Shown one piece after another: positions 12,841 through 26,500 of a stretch of DNA of 64,000 nt (the stretch's first letter is position 1; each line of letters begins with the position of its first letter). This DNA comes from Nymphaea colorata (Eukaryota; Streptophyta; Magnoliopsida; Nymphaeales; Nymphaeaceae): contig NC_045140.1 in the NCBI RefSeq assembly GCF_008831285.2, positions 20,024,370 through 20,088,369 of the forward strand, given 5' to 3'. Both the position numbers and the translations under genes were made by a program. The notes beneath the pieces were generated by a model. That model did not search any database, had not been told where the DNA came from, and saw only the letters and a list, made by a program, of their open reading frames with translations.

Positions 12841-15800
12841 TGGTACAGGCTTGTTTGCATTTTTTGCGTTCATAATGAGAATCTCACATAACCTCCTAAA
12901 ACTGACAATTATAAAGATGCATCAACTTGGCCATGCATTGGTTGTGTCAGTCAATCATTTATTTCAATTTCATCCAATTGACATTTTTTAATTGATGGAG
13001 GGGACATGGCTTCATCAAGATCCTTGACCAGTTCCCAGGTCTCACGGGACTGTTTATCCCCTTGTTATACAAGGTTCATCGTATCTTTTGCGCTCAAAAT
13101 TACACGATCACACATAACATCCAAAAACTGGCCATTATACCAATGCATCAAGTTGGCCATGCATTAGTTGCGTCAATCTGTCAGTCATTTATTTCAATTT
13201 CATCCAATTGACATTTTTAACTTGATGGAGGGGACGTTGCTTCATCGAGGTCCTCGACTAGTTCCCACGTTTCACGGCACTGTTTATAACATTGTTGGAT
13301 GAGGTTCATCGTATCTTTTGCGCTCACAATGAGACAATCGCACATAACAGCCTAAAACTGACAATTGCACCATGCATCAAGTTGGCCACGCATTAGTTGT
13401 GTCAATCTGTTAGTCATTTATTTCAATTGCATCCAACTGACATTTCCAACTTGATAGACGGGGCGTTGCTTCATGAAGACCCTTAAGCAGTTCCCAGGTC
13501 TCACAAGACTGTTTACTCTTTTGTGGTAGAGGGTTCATCACATCTTCTGCGCTCATAGTGAAATGATGACACATAAACTCCTAAAACTGACCATTATACC
13601 AATGCAACAAGTTGGCCATTCATTGGTTGTGTCTATCAGTCAGCCAATTATTTCAATTGCAACTAATTAACAATTCTAACTTCATAGAAGGCACGGTGTT
13701 TCATCAAGATCCTTGAACAATCCCCAGGTCTCATGGGACTGTTTGCCCCCTTGTTGGACGAGGTTCATCGTATCTTTTGCGCTCATAATGAAACAATCGC
13801 ACATAACATCCTAAAACCGAACATTATAACGAAGTGTCAAGTTCGCCATGCATTGGTTGTGTCAATCTGTCAGTCATTTTTTCCAATTTCATCCAATTGA
13901 CATTTTTAACTTGATAGAGGGGACAATACTTCATCAAGATCCTTGAACAATTCCCAGGTCTCACGGGACTGTTTAACCCCATGTTGGACGAGGTTCATCG
14001 TATCTTCTGCTCTCATAATGAGATGATCACACATAAACTCCTAACTTGATGGAGGGACTGTTTAACCCCTTGTTCGATGATGTTCATCGTATCTTTTGCG
14101 CTCATAATGAGACGATCACACATAACATCCTAAAACCGACCATTACATCGAAGCATCAAGTTTTCCATGCATTGGTTGTGTCAATCTGTCAGACATTTTA
14201 TCCAATTGACGTTTTCAACTTGATAGAGGGGACGTTGCTTCATCAAGATCCTTCGGAAGTTCCCAAGTCTCATGGGATTGTTTAACCCCATGTTGGACGA
14301 GGTTCATCGTATCTTCTGTGCCCACGTCCCCTTCATTCAATTGACATTTTTCACTTGATAGAAGGGACGTTGCTTCATCAAGGTCCTTGAGCAGTTCTCA
14401 GGTCTCACGAGACTGTTTACCCCCTTGTTGTACGAAGTTCATTGTATCTTTTAACTTCACAATTAGACAGTCACACATAACATCCTAAAACTGACCATTA
14501 TATCGAAGCGTCAAATTTGCCATGCATTGGTTGTGTCAGTGAGTCAGTCATTTATTCCAAGTTCAACCAATTGACATTTTTTAATTAATGGAGGGGACAT
14601 GGCTTCATCAAGATCCTCGACCAGTTCCCAGGTCTCACAGGTCTGTTCATCCCCTTGTTATACGAGGTTCATCGTGTCTTTTGCACTCAAAATTACACGA
14701 TCACACATAACATCCAAAAACTGACCATTATACCAATGCATCAAGTTGGCCACGCATTGGTTTTGTCTATCAGTCAGTCATTTATTTCAATTGCATCTAA
14801 TTGACAATTTTAACTTAATGGAGTGGATGTTGTTTCATCAATATCTTTGAGCGGTCCCCAGGTCTCATGGGACTGTTTACCCCTTTGTTTGACGAGGTTC
14901 ATCGTATCTTCTGCGCTCATAATGAGACGATCACACATAACATCCTAAAACTGACAATTACACCATGCATCAAGTTGAACATGCCTTGGTTGAGTCAATC
15001 TGTTAGTTGTTTATTCCAATTGCATCCAATTGACATTTTTAACTATATGGACGGGATGTTGCTTCATCAAGATCTTTGATCTGTTCTGAGGTCTCACGGG
15101 ACTGTTTACTCTCTTGTGGTATATGTTTCATCGCGTCTTTTGCGTTCATAGTGAAATGATCACAAAGAAACTCCTAAAACGGACCATTATACCAATGCAT
15201 CAAGTTGGCCATGCATTGGTTGTGTCTATCAATCGGCCATTTATTTTAATTGCATCTAATTAACAATTCTAACTTGATGGGAGGCACGGTGTTTCATCAA
15301 GATCCTTGAACAGTCCCCAGGTCTCACGGGACTGTTTACCCCCTTGTTGGACGAGGTTCATCGTATCCTTTGCGCTCATAATGAAACGATCACACATAAC
15401 ATCCTAAAACCGACCATTATAACGAAGCGTCAAGTTTGCCACGCATTGGATGTGTGAATCAGTCTGTCATTTTTTCCAATTTCATCCAATTGACATTTTT
15501 AACTTGATAGAGGGGACATTGCTTCATCAAGATCCTTGAACAGTTCCCAAATCTCATGGGACTGTTTAACCCCATGTTGGACAAGGTTGATCTTATCTTC
15601 TGCTCTCATAATGAGACGATCACATATAAACTCCTAAAACTCACCATTATACAAATTTATCAAGTTGGCTATGCATTGATTTTGACAACTTGATCAGTTC
15701 CCAGGTCTCACTGGACTATTTTCCATCTTGTTGAACAGGGTTCAACAAATCTTCTGCGCTCATAATGAAATGATCACAAATAAACTCCTAAAATTGACCA

Positions 15801-16199
15801 TTACACCAATGCATCAAGTTGGCCATGCATTGGTTGTGTCTATCAGTCAGTCATTTATTTCAACTGCATCTAATTGACAATTTTAACTTGATAGAATGGA
15901 CGTTATTTCATCAAGATCTTTGAACAGTCCCCAGGTCTCACGAGACTATTCACCCCCCTGTTGGACGAGGTTCATCGTATCTTCAGCGCTCCAATGACAC
16001 GATCACACATGACATCCTAAAATTGACAATTACACAATGCATCAAGTTGGCCATGCATTAATCTGTTAGTTGTTTATTCCAATTGACATTTCCAACTTGA
16101 TGGACGGGACGTCGCTTCATCAAGATCCTTGAGCAGTTCCCAGGTCTCACGGGACTGTTTACTCTGTTGTGAAAGAGCTTTCATCGCCTCTTTTGAGCT
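12841..16199 (+). repeat. satellite array, left block of about 220-bp monomers
   Basis: About 15 monomers are seen, each with GCATCAAGTTGGCCATGCAT, an ATTGACA block, CTTGATGGA, TTCATCAAGATCCTTGA, CCAGGTCTCACGGGACT, a GAGGTTCATCGTATCTT block and TGCGCTCATAATGA. Monomers here differ from each other more than in the right block, and the A/B alternation is irregular with partial units near 14040 and 14330. The block ends where the minus-strand copia element inserted. Confidence 0.95.
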
Positions 16200-16484
16200 T
16201 GTAGAAACACGAACCACGTAGAGGAAGAAGAGGAAGAACACACGATGTACGTGGAAAAACCTCAGACGAGGAAAAAACCACGGGAAGCTCTACCTAGGTG
16301 CACACCCGCAACCCTAGGAGAGAGAAAAAATTTTATTTCACTTAATTCAACACTTATACATAAGTGACAATATAAAGAGGGAGAGAGGAGAAGCCGCCTA
16401 GGGTACCGAGCCCACCTCGTTACCCGCGCCCCATAGAACCGGGTCCAGATATGGACCCGGTTCCCACAACAACATATTCTAACA
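16200..16484 (-). repeat. 3' LTR of copia element 1
   Basis: This 285-bp repeat starts TGTAGAAACACG and ends TATTCTAACA on the plus strand. It carries a 17-bp segment near 16262-16278 (CTCAGACGAGG and flank) that is absent from the other LTR. It directly follows the polypurine tract in element orientation. Confidence 0.96.
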
Positions 16485-19482
16485 CTCCCCCTCAAGCTTG
16501 GCATACATGTCAAACATGCCAAGCTTGCTAAAATTCTTTTCGAATGAAGAAGTACAAAGCCCTTTAGTTAGGACGTCTGCAACTTGATCTTCAGACTTCA
16601 TATATGGCAGAATCAGCTCCTTTGAGTCAATACGTTCCCGGATAAAATGACGGTCAATCTCCACATGTTTGGTCCTGTCGTGTAGAACTGGATTATTGGC
16701 AAGATTAATCGCAGACTTGTTGTCACAGTACATCTTCATTTTATCTCCCAGTTCCACACCAATATCAGTCAAAAGAATCTTCAGCCACAGCATCTCTGTA
16801 ACCCCCATTGCAACAGCCCTGTACTCAGCCTCAGCACTAGACCTCGAACATACTTCTTGCCTCTTACTTCTCCAAACAACTAGGTTACCTCCAAGAAAGA
16901 TACAATACCCTGTAGTGGACCTCCTTGTGTCAGTGCAACCTGCCCAATCTGCATCTGAGTAGCCCTCAATAGTAAGTTTGTCTTGTCGAGTATACAGCAG
17001 TCCTTTTCCTAGGTCATTCTTTAGATATCCCAACACTCTTTCTGCATTGTTCCAGTGACAATCCGTGGAAGCATGCATAAATTGACTTAGCACATTTACC
17101 GCATACGTGATATCAGGGCGAGTTAGAGTAAGATAGATAAGCTTGCCGACTAGCCTCTGATATCGCCCTTTTCCTTCCTCATCCAGAATAGTGCCCGTCT
17201 TGATACTTATCTTAGTCCCCGACTCCATAGGAGTAAGATAGGGCCTACAACCAAGTTTACCTGTCTCCTTTAGCAAGTCAAGAGTGTACTTCCTTTGATT
17301 CATAACCAGCCCTGTCTCTGATCGAGCAATCTCTATCCCCAGAAAGTATCTCAGCTTACCCAGATCCTTGAGGTCGAATTCTTTAGCTAATCTCTCCTTC
17401 ATCTTTCTGTTTTCTTCTTCATCACTGCCAGTGACAATCATATCATCAACGTAGACAAGGAGAAGAGTCACCAGACCATCTCTCTGCTTTATGAATAGGG
17501 TATGATCTCCATTTCCTTGCTTGTACCCAGTAGACTTCATAACGATCCTTAGTCTCTCAAACCAAGCTCTAGGCGACTGCTTCAGGCCATACAAAGCTTT
17601 CTTGAGGTGACAACATTTTCCCTCTTGAACATACCCGGGAGGCATGCCCATATAGACTTCTTCCTCCAGCTGGCCGTTCAAGAACGCATTTTTCACATCA
17701 AGCTGGTCCATGCGCCACTTCCTGTGCACAGCAAGAGCAAGAATAACCCTCACGGTCTTCAACTTTGCAACAGGGGCAAAGGTCTCAAGATAGTCGATCC
17801 CATACTTCTGGCTGAACCCCTTTGCAACCAGACGAGCTTTATATCGATCTACAGTGCCATCAGGTTTGTACTTCACGTTGTAAACCCACTTAGAGCCAAC
17901 TAAGTGTGTCCCTTTAGGGGTATCAACAACTTCCCATGTTTTGTTCTTAGCTAACGCACCCATCTCCTCCGTCATAGCATGTAACCACTTGGGATCATCC
18001 TTAGCATCATCCACCGACCTGGGAATAACAACTTTGGATAAGGTTGTGATAAAACACTTGTAATTTGTACTGAGCTTAGCATAAGAAACAAATCTCTGAA
18101 TAGGGTGAGAAGTACATGACCTGGTGCCTTTGCGCAAAGCAATAGGGAGCTCTTCATTCGATGGACTTGGGTCATCCGAGGAGATCACAGGATTGGGATT
18201 GGTTCTATCCTCATCACCAACATCTTCCACTGTAGCTTTCTCCTTTCTGATATAAACCTGGCCAAACAAGTGATCCCGGGCAACAGTGGGCTGAGCATCC
18301 ACCGTAACCCCTTCCATATGACTGCCCTTCTCATTACTGACCGTGACCATGTCAATGACACTGGGACTAACCTTGTACTCCAAAAACTCCATAAACTGAA
18401 TCAGCTGATTAGAAGAATACTCTTCCCCTTTGTTCCCAAGACACTCCCCCTGAAGAGGATTCACCGGAAAATACGACTCATGTTCATGAAATGTGACATC
18501 CCTCGAAACATACACTTTGGTAGTAGTGGGATCCACACATTTGTACCCCTTCTGAGTGGAAGAGTACCCCAAGAAAACTCCTTTAATAGACCGGGGATCA
18601 AGTTTTTTGAGTGTAGGGCTATGATTATGCACAAAACAACTGCACCCAAAGACACGAGGAGTAAGAGGCCACGGATTCTGAGTGGGCCACAGGGTAGAAT
18701 AAGGAGACTGACCATCCAACACCCTAGTAGGCATACGGTTAATGAGATGTGCACTAATGAGAAGTGCATCACCCCAATACCGCTTAGGGACATGACGTTG
18801 GAACATAATGGCCCGGGTAACATTCAAAAGATGACGATTTTTTCGTTCAGCTATACCATTTTGAGGAGGGGTATAACTACAAGAGGTTTCATGAACAATA
18901 CCCTTGCCTTTCAAGAAGTCATCAAGGGATTGGGAGACATATTCCCTTGCATTATCCGTACGGAAAGCTTGAACAGTTGTATGGAATTGAGTCTCAACAA
19001 AGGCAACAAAGTTTTTCACAACTGCTGGAACCTCACTACGTTCTCGCAACAAGTACACGAACGTACATCTAAAGTAATCATCAATAAGCGTCAAAAAATA
19101 GTGAACCACCACACGTGGGTACTCCAGAAGGACCCCAAACATCGGAATGAACTAAGGCAAACGGATGAGTGGTTTTATTCAATGAAATAGGGTACGAAGC
19201 CCTGACATGTTTAGCCAATTGACACACTTCACAAGCAAAGGAGTCAATGGAGACAGAAGCAAACAAATGAGGAAACAACTTCTTTATTAACGAAAAGGGG
19301 AGATGTCCAAGACGCTCGTGCCATCGCAGAACAGTAGATCTATCGTTCACACCAGACAAGTGACCACTCGTGGCAGAAATCAATGCTGAAGCAACTTTTA
19401 CCGGCAGCCTGTAGAGCCCATCAGTAACCGAACCAATCCCAATCTTCTTTCCCGTCACCAAGTCCTTGATCAGTCGAGGCAA
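16479..19482 (-). pseudogene. copia element 1 pol, frameshifted, protease missing
   Basis: This is the remains of the polyprotein after gag, in two frames. The 5' piece (19482-19081) starts at KDLVTGKKIGIG and contains the pre-integrase HERLGHLPF and CEVCQLAKH. It runs to HSDVWGPSG and then loses frame near 19090. The long piece (from about 19142 to 16479) carries the integrase stretch LIDDYFRCTFVYLL and DNAREY, the RT core with YVDDMIVTG (17453-17442, about residue 564 of that frame), RNase H with YSDADWAGC, and the end MFDMYAKLEGEC. The protease DSGA box seen in element 2 is absent because the intervening sequence is deleted. The stop codon is made by the first bases of the LTR. Confidence 0.93.
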
Positions 19483-20494
19483 CGAGGGCTTGGGCTAGCT
19501 GAGCCCCTTCAGACGTGGAGGACTCCGCAGGGGTAGTAGATAGGCGGCTGATGTACGCCTGTAGCTCCTTGAGTTGATCAGGGGACAGCTTGGACTTTGC
19601 ACCACTAGAAGGATTGCTCTGACTGGAATCAGACACAGAAGGGCTACGCTTGCCAGAGGGAGGACGACCTCTGACCAGTCTCTTCTCGGGATGAAGATAC
19701 CAACAGAAATCCACCGAATGCCCCAACTTGTTGCAATGAGTGCACTGCTGGGCAGGACGCTGCCCAGTCCTTGAGGCACGGCTGACAAAGGCAGAAGGGC
19801 CATGACCGGTGTCAAGATGCATCACCTGGCGACGTTGTTCTTCAGACTCAACACGAGCATATACTTCCTCTATCCCCGGAATCTCATCACCATTAAGAAT
19901 CTGGCTACGAATAGACTCAAATTCATCCCGCAGGCCTCCTAGAAACAGAAACGTACGGTCCATCCATTCCTTTTCCCAGTAGAGGGAATGATCTGAACCG
20001 CACTTCCACTCATCAGTCACATGATAATCTAGCTCCTCCCATTTGGTCTTCAGGGCAGCATAGAAGGCAGCAACAGACAAATCACCTTGTGTCAGGGAGT
20101 AAATACTGCGTTTAATCTGATAGGTGCGCAGATGTCTCTTCTTGCGACCATACATCTTTGCAAGCACAGTCCACATATCAAAAGAGGTCGGCTTCCGCAG
20201 AATGAGGGGCTGGATATCGGAGGACACGGAGCTGATAATCCACACCTTCACCTGGCTGTCCTCCAACGCCCACGTCGCCCATTGAGGATCAGATTTGATG
20301 GGCGCAGGTTTGTCGCCAGTGATGTAAGAGAGACGCCCACGGCTAGTAATCCCAATCTCGAGAGCGGCAAACCAAGATAGGTAATTGTCCTTGGTCAGAC
20401 GGATGGAGGTGACCTGGATCAGCACGTTCTCAGTCTTGGAAGCGCTGCCCGCGTCAAGAACGGCATCTTTTTGAGTCCCCATCGCTTCTGCCAT
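19421..20494 (-). pseudogene. copia element 1 gag region
   Basis: The gag-like part of the polyprotein starts at an ATG at 20494, chosen because it begins MAEAMGTQ like the start in element 2 (MADSS). The UBN2/gag core includes LTKDNYLSWFAALEIGI and DIQPLILRKPTS, and a CCHC zinc knuckle CTHCNKLGHSVDFC that binds nucleic acid. After AQALVAS the frame runs into sequence that in element 2 lies far downstream, beyond the protease, and stops at 19421. This is the scar of an internal deletion. The open frame itself has no other stop. Confidence 0.9.
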
Positions 20495-20797
20495 CACAAA
20501 CAAGCACACAGCAACAAGAGGCACAGAAACAGAGAGTTGACGGCGGCGGGAATGAGGCAGCGGTGACGGAAGGCAGGCGACGGCGCAAAACAGAGGCCAC
20601 CCACGGTGGCAGAAACCTAGAACGGGCCGAATGGAGGACTGCGGAGGCGCAACCAGCGGCGGAACGAAGGACGGCAGCGGCAGAGCAGGGCGACGTCACA
20701 AGGGCAGCAGCGGCGCCGGAACTTCAACGGCGTCGGGCGACGAAAAACGTCCACGTCTAACGATCCTCGGGAAAAAAAACTCTTCTCCAACTTCGAT

Positions 20798-20810
20798 GGC
20801 TCTGATACCA
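20798..20810 (-). other. primer binding site of copia element 1
   Basis: The minus strand reads TGGTATCAGAGCC immediately next to the 5' LTR, complementary to the 3' end of plant initiator-methionine tRNA. Confidence 0.93.
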
Positions 20811-21078
20811 TGTAGAAACACGAACCACGTAGAGGAAGAAGAGGAAGAACACACGATGTACGTGGAAAAAACCACGGGAAGCTCTACCTAGGTGCACACC
20901 CGCAACCCTAGGAGAGAGAAAAAATTCTATTTCACTTAATTCAACACTTATACATAAGTGACAATATAAAGAGGGAGAGAGGAGAAGCCGCCTAGGGTAC
21001 CGAGCCTGCCTCGTTACCCGCGCCCCATAGAACCGGGTCCAGATATGGACCCGGTTCCCACAACAACATATTCTAACA
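20811..21078 (-). repeat. 5' LTR of copia element 1
   Basis: This 268-bp repeat begins TGTAGAAACACG and ends TATTCTAACA. It would drive transcription leftwards. It matches the other LTR apart from the 17-bp indel and a few substitutions, and is followed by the duplicated target GAGCT. Confidence 0.96.
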
Positions 21079-22855
21079 GAGCTCATAATAAAATGATCAC
21101 AAATAAACTCACAAAACTGACCATTACACCAATGCATCAAGTTGGCCAGGCATTGGTTGTGTCTATCAGTCAGTCATTTATTTCAATTGCATCTAATTGA
21201 CAATTTTAACTTGATGGAGTGAACGTTGTTTCATCAAGATCTTTGAGGAGTCCCCAGGTCTCACGGGACTATTTACCCCCCTGTTGAACGAGGTTCATCG
21301 TATCTTCTGCGCTCATAATGACACGATCACACATAACATCCTAAAACTAACAATTAAACCATGCATCAAGTTGGCCATGCATCAATCTGTTAGTTGTTTA
21401 TTCCAATTAACATTTCTAACTTGATGCACGGGACGTTGCTTCATCAAGATCCTTGAGCACTTCCCAGGTCTCATGGGACTGTTTACTCTCTTGTGGAAGA
21501 TGTTTCATCCCGTCCTTTGCACTCATAATGAAGTGATCACAAATAAACTCCTAAAACTGACCATTATACCAATGCATCAAGTTGGCCATGCATTGGTTGT
21601 GTCTATCAGTCAATCATTTATTTCAACTGCATCTAATTGACAATTTTAACTTAATGAAGTGGACATTGTTTCATCAAGATCTTTGAGCAGTCCCTAGGTC
21701 TCGCGGGACTATTTACCCCCATGTTGGACGAGGTTCATCGTATCTTTTGCGCTCATAATGAGACGATCACACATAACATCCTAAAACTGACAATTACACC
21801 ATGCATTAAGTTGGCCATGCATCAAACTGTTAGTTGTTTATTCCAATTGACATTTCCAACTTGATGGACGGGACGTCGCTCCATCAAGATCCTGGAGCAG
21901 CTCCCAAGTCTCACGGTACTGTTTACTCTCTTGTGGAAGACCTTTCATCGCCTCTTTTGTGTTCATAATGAAATGATCACAAATAAACTCACAAAACTGA
22001 TTATACCAATGCATCAAGTTGGCCATGCATTGGTTGTGTCTATCAGTCAGTCATTTATTTCAATTGCATCTAATTGACAATTTTAACTTGATGGAGTAGA
22101 CGTTGTTTCATCAAGATCTTCGAGCAGTTCCCAGGTCTCACGATACTATTTACCCCCCTGTTGGACGAGATTCATCGTATCTTCTGCGCTCATAATGCGA
22201 TGATCACACATAACATCCTAAAACTGACAATTACACCATGCATCAAGTTGGCCATGTATCAAACTGTTAGTTGTCTATTCCAATTGACATTTCTAATTTG
22301 ATGGACGGGACGTTGCTTCATAAAGATCCTTTAGTAGTTCCCAGGTCTCAGGGGACTCTTTACTCTATTGTGGAAGAGCTTTCATCGCCTCTTTTGAGCT
22401 CAAAATGAAATGATCACAAATAAAATCTCAAAACTGACCATTATACCAATGCATCAAGTTGGCCATGCAAAGGTTGTGTCTATTAGTCAGTCATTTATTA
22501 CAACTGCATCTAATTGACAATTTTAACTTGATGGAGTAGACGTTGTTTAATCAAGATCTTTGACAATACCCAGGTCTCATAGGACTATTTATCCCCTGTT
22601 GGATGAGGTTCATCGTATCTTCCGCGCTCATAATGAGACGATCACACATAACTTCCAAAAATTGACAATTACACCATGCATCAAGTTGGCCATGTCTCAA
22701 TCTGTTAGTTGTTTATTCCAATTGACATTTATAACTTGATGGACGGGATGTTGCTTCATCAAGAACCTTGAGCAGTTCCCAGGTCTCACGGGAGTGTTTA
22801 CTCTCTTGTAGAAGAGGTTTAATTGCGTTTTTTGCGCTCGTAATGAAATGGTCAC
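21079..22855 (+). repeat. satellite array, block between the two copia elements
   Basis: About eight monomers (four A+B dimers) lie here, in the same orientation as the other blocks. The dimer alternates a monomer with CCATGCATTGGTTGTGTCTA and one with GCATCAATCTGTTAGTTG. A variant with CAGGGGACTC near 22340-22365 recurs near 33290 and 35910, which shows that blocks were copied across the array. Confidence 0.95.
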
Positions 22856-23095
22856 TGTTGACGGGTTTTGTTGTTCGGGTCCGGATCCGTACCCGATCCG
22901 GTTTGTCCTAATTAGGACTACTTATACTTCTGTAAACCCTAATCTTTGAGTTAATGAAGTGTTGAAGAGAGAGAGTGTCTGGAGGCTAGTGGGCACCAGA
23001 CCTCCTCACCCGTGGTTTTTCTTCCCTCGAGTCGAGGGTTTTCCACGTTACATCCGTGTGCTTTCTTCTTCTCTCGTGCACATTTTGTTTCTACA
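22856..23095 (+). repeat. 5' LTR of copia element 2
   Basis: This 240-bp repeat starts TGTTGACGGG and ends GTTTCTACA. A TATA-like ACTTATACTT near 22919 is a candidate promoter element, and GAAGAGAGAGAG follows about 45 bases downstream. Confidence 0.97.
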
Positions 23096-23108
23096 TGGTA
23101 TCAGAGCC
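23096..23108 (+). other. primer binding site of copia element 2
   Basis: TGGTATCAGAGCC directly follows the 5' LTR and is complementary to the 3' end of initiator-methionine tRNA, the usual primer for plant copia elements. Confidence 0.95.
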
Positions 23109-23546
23109 GTCGGACTTGGAGAAAACAAAATCTGTTTTTTGTTCTATGGTTGTGAAGTTCCAACCCTGACTGCCGCCGCCGCTACCACCGTCGCCGTCGC
23201 TACCACCACCGCCGCCGCTGCCCTTGCTGCGCCGCCACTGTCCTGGCCGTGACCGTGACCACCGCCGCTGTCGCCGCACCGTGGCCGCGTGACTGCCTCC
23301 GTCGCTGCCCCGCCGTGGCTGTGACCGCTGCTGCGTCGCTGGTGTCGTGACTGCCGACGCCGACGTCCGACGCCGTCGCCTCTTCTCGGCGCGCGCTGCC
23401 AAGCGCGGCCCTCTGCTTCCGCCGTGTCCTGCTGCTTCCGCAGCTCCCGCCACTTCCGCCGTTGATCCCCGACTGCGTCATCTCACCTCTTCTCTCGGTT
23501 ACTGCTGCTGTGTGTGTTCTTTGGCAGCCACTTCTACCTCGTGATC

Positions 23547-26500
23547 ATGGCTGACTCGTCTTTTTCTTCAGTCAACACTACTCTGCCTGATGTTGTGTCT
23601 GCGCGGACTGATCATGTACCGGTTCAGGTTACCACCATTCAACTTACCAAGGAGAACTATTCCCGATGGTCTGCTGCGATTACCATGGGGATTGCTGGGC
23701 GAGGACGCATTGCCTATGTGAATGGGAGAAAGGTTGAACCTGCTGCAGATAGTCTGGCTTGGGATACATGGTTTCTTGAAGACAACCAGGTCAAAACCTG
23801 GATTGTCAATTTAGTGTCCCCGGATATCCAACCCCTCATTCTTCGTAAGAAGACTGCAAGGGATATGTGGATTATTTTGGAGCAGATGTATGGCCAAAAG
23901 AAAAGGAAAGTTCGTGTGTATCAACTTATGAAGGATGTGTATTCCCTGCGACAAGGTGCTCTCTCTGTTGCAGACTTTTATGCAGCATTAAAATCTAAGT
24001 GGGAGGACCTTGACTATCACTCTGATATTCCATGGAGGTGTCCTCACGACCAGATGCAGTACATGACTGATAAATGGGAAAACAGGGTATTCCTTTTCTT
24101 ATCCGGACTGAATGATGACTTTGAAAATATAAGGGGTCAGATTCTTAACTCTGACGAATCATTTAGTATTGAAGATGTCTATTCCCGTGCTGAAGCTGAA
24201 GAACAGAGAAGGCTGCTCTCTAGTGGACGAAAGGGGGAAGAACAGTCTGCCTATGTTAGCCGTGCCCCTGTTGGAACTCCTCGTTCTTCCCGAAAATGTA
24301 CTCATTGCAAAAAACTTGGTCATACAAGGGATTTTTGTTGGGACCTGTATCCAGAGAAGAAGGATAGTAGGGGGAGGTCTTCGAGTGGGAAGAAGCCTGT
24401 ATCGTCTGCAACAAGTCTGAGTGATGGGAAAGGTTCTATTTCTGCAGAGCAGATTCGTGAGCTACGAGCATATTTGAGCAAGATTGATGTTGGTCAGGCA
24501 GATACACCAGATGAGGTGAAGATCAATCAGGCATTGGCTGTTTCAGGGGGAGAAGGTACTTCTTCTATGGGTGAATGGATTGTTGACAGCGGTGCCACTC
24601 ATCACATGACTGGCAACCCCAAGCTTTTCCATGACTACAAGCTATCCTCGGGAAAGGAACGTGTGTCCCTTGCCGATGGTTCCTTTACTTCAGTGGCAGG
24701 GAAAGGGAGTCTTTCCTTGTTAAATAATTTTTTAGTTCATGATGCCTTACATGTTCCTCATCTTCCCTTAAATTTGTTATCTGTTAGTAAGATTACCAAG
24801 GAACTGAAGTGTGAGCTTATATTTTCTGAAAAACGTTGTGTTTTGCAGGACTTGGTGACAGGGAAGAGGATTGGGATTGGTTTGGTGTCTGATGGGCTGT
24901 ATCGGCTTCCTATACGCGTTGTCACAGCTCTTATGTCAGCAGTCAGCAGAACAGAGAAGAAGGAGGAAGAGTGTCGTCAGTTATTTTTGTTTTGGCATGA
25001 ACGCCTTGGTCATCTCCCATTTGGGATTTTGAAACATTTGTTCCCTGAACTATGTTCTAGTTTAAACATTTCCATGTTATCATGTGATGTGTGTCAGTTT
25101 GCGAAGCATGTTGGAGCTTCTTATCCAATTTCAAATAGTCGTTCTAATAAAGCTTTTTCCTTGGTTCATTCTGATGTGTGGGGGCCTTCGGGCATTCATT
25201 CTCATGGTGGTTTTCAATACTTTATAACCTTTATAGATGATTATTCAAGATGTACCTTTGTGTATTTGTTGAAAGATCGTAGTGAGGTGCCTCACATTAT
25301 TGAAACTTTCATCCTCCTAGTGGAAAACCAATATGGAAATTCTGTCAAGACTTTTCGGTCTGATAATGCTCGTGAATATCTGTGTCTCACTGTTGAAGAA
25401 TTCTTTCGAAAGAGGGGGATTGTTCATGAGACATCCTGTAGTTATACCCCCCCTCAAAATGGGGTTGCTGAGAGGAAAAATCGTCAGTTGCTCAATGTCA
25501 CCCGAGCCATACTGTTCCAAAGACATCTCCCAAAATACTATTGGGGTGATGCAATCCTTACTAGTGTCTACTTGATTAATCGCATGCCCACTCGTGTGCT
25601 AAAGGGTCGTACTCCATACTCTATGCTTCCAGGGAGTAGTCAACCTTTTCATCTTCCTCCTCGAGTCTTTGGATGTGTGTGTTTCATACATAACCACAGC
25701 CCCAATGTAAAAAAACTTGATCCCAAATCTATTAAGAGCGTCTTTCTTGGGTATTCTTCCACTCAAAAAGGTTATAAATGTCTAGATCCTACCACTGGTC
25801 GTCTTCACATTACCAAAGATGTCACATTCTTGGAACATGTCTCCTATTTTGGTGAGAATTCTCTTCAGGGGGAGAAATTAATGTCTAAGGAAGAGTATTC
25901 TCCCACACAGGAAATTCAGTTTACAGACTTTATGGATTACAGGCGTGAAGAGAATCCTGTTGCCAAGGTGCTTGGCAAAGATGAAGATGGCAAAGATGAA
26001 GAGGGGACGACTACTGATGTACATGAACAGGAGAAGGAGGGAGAGCATCCTTTGGTGACAGAACAAGAGGGTAATCGTATGTTTGGACAGGTGTATTCCA
26101 GGAGAAGAGCTTGTACTGACAAGGTGATTGATGATGAGGAGGTTACACCGAATCCCAATCCTACTTCTTCCTTGGATGATCCAAGTCGTGTTCAGAAGCA
26201 AGATGTTGGAAAAGAAAAGGAGGATCTTCCTATTGCCTTGAGAAAGGGGGTCAGGTCATGTACCCAGCACCCTATTGGTAACTTCGTATCTTACTCTAGA
26301 TTGAGCACTGACTATAAATGTTTTGTATCCTCCTTGGCTGTGGTTGTGATTCCCAGGAATGCTACAGAGGCTCAGGGTGACACTAAGTGGTCTCATGCAA
26401 TGGAAGAAGAGATGGAAGCTTTAGACAGAAATCAGACATGGGAGGTGGTTGATATTCCTGAAGCAGCCCACTTGGTTGGGTCGAAGTGGGTCTACACTGT

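Larger units (their letters stand above)
16200..21078 (-). mobile_element. Ty1-copia LTR retrotransposon 1, degraded, minus strand
   Basis: A 4879-bp element is bounded by LTRs at 16200-16484 and 20811-21078, both TG...CA. The target-site duplication is GAGCT (16195-16199 and 21079-21083). The primer site TGGTATCAGAGCC, matching initiator-methionine tRNA, lies at 20810-20798 and the polypurine tract at 16495-16485. The domain order integrase, reverse transcriptase, RNase H places it in copia. Compared with element 2 it has lost the protease region by an internal deletion at the gag-pol junction and has a second frameshift in the integrase region. It cannot encode a complete polyprotein. The two LTRs differ by a 17-bp indel, with few other visible differences. 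It sits inside a satellite monomer. Confidence 0.97.

Noticed and set aside
18270..19190. 306-codon plus-strand open frame
   Set aside because: It is the antisense of the copia integrase region; the minus strand reads clear integrase motifs over the same bases.
23091..23481. Minus-strand open frames rich in Gly, Ser and Arg
   Set aside because: They lie antisense to the GC-rich leader of copia element 2 (GCC/ACC steps) and read only its composition.
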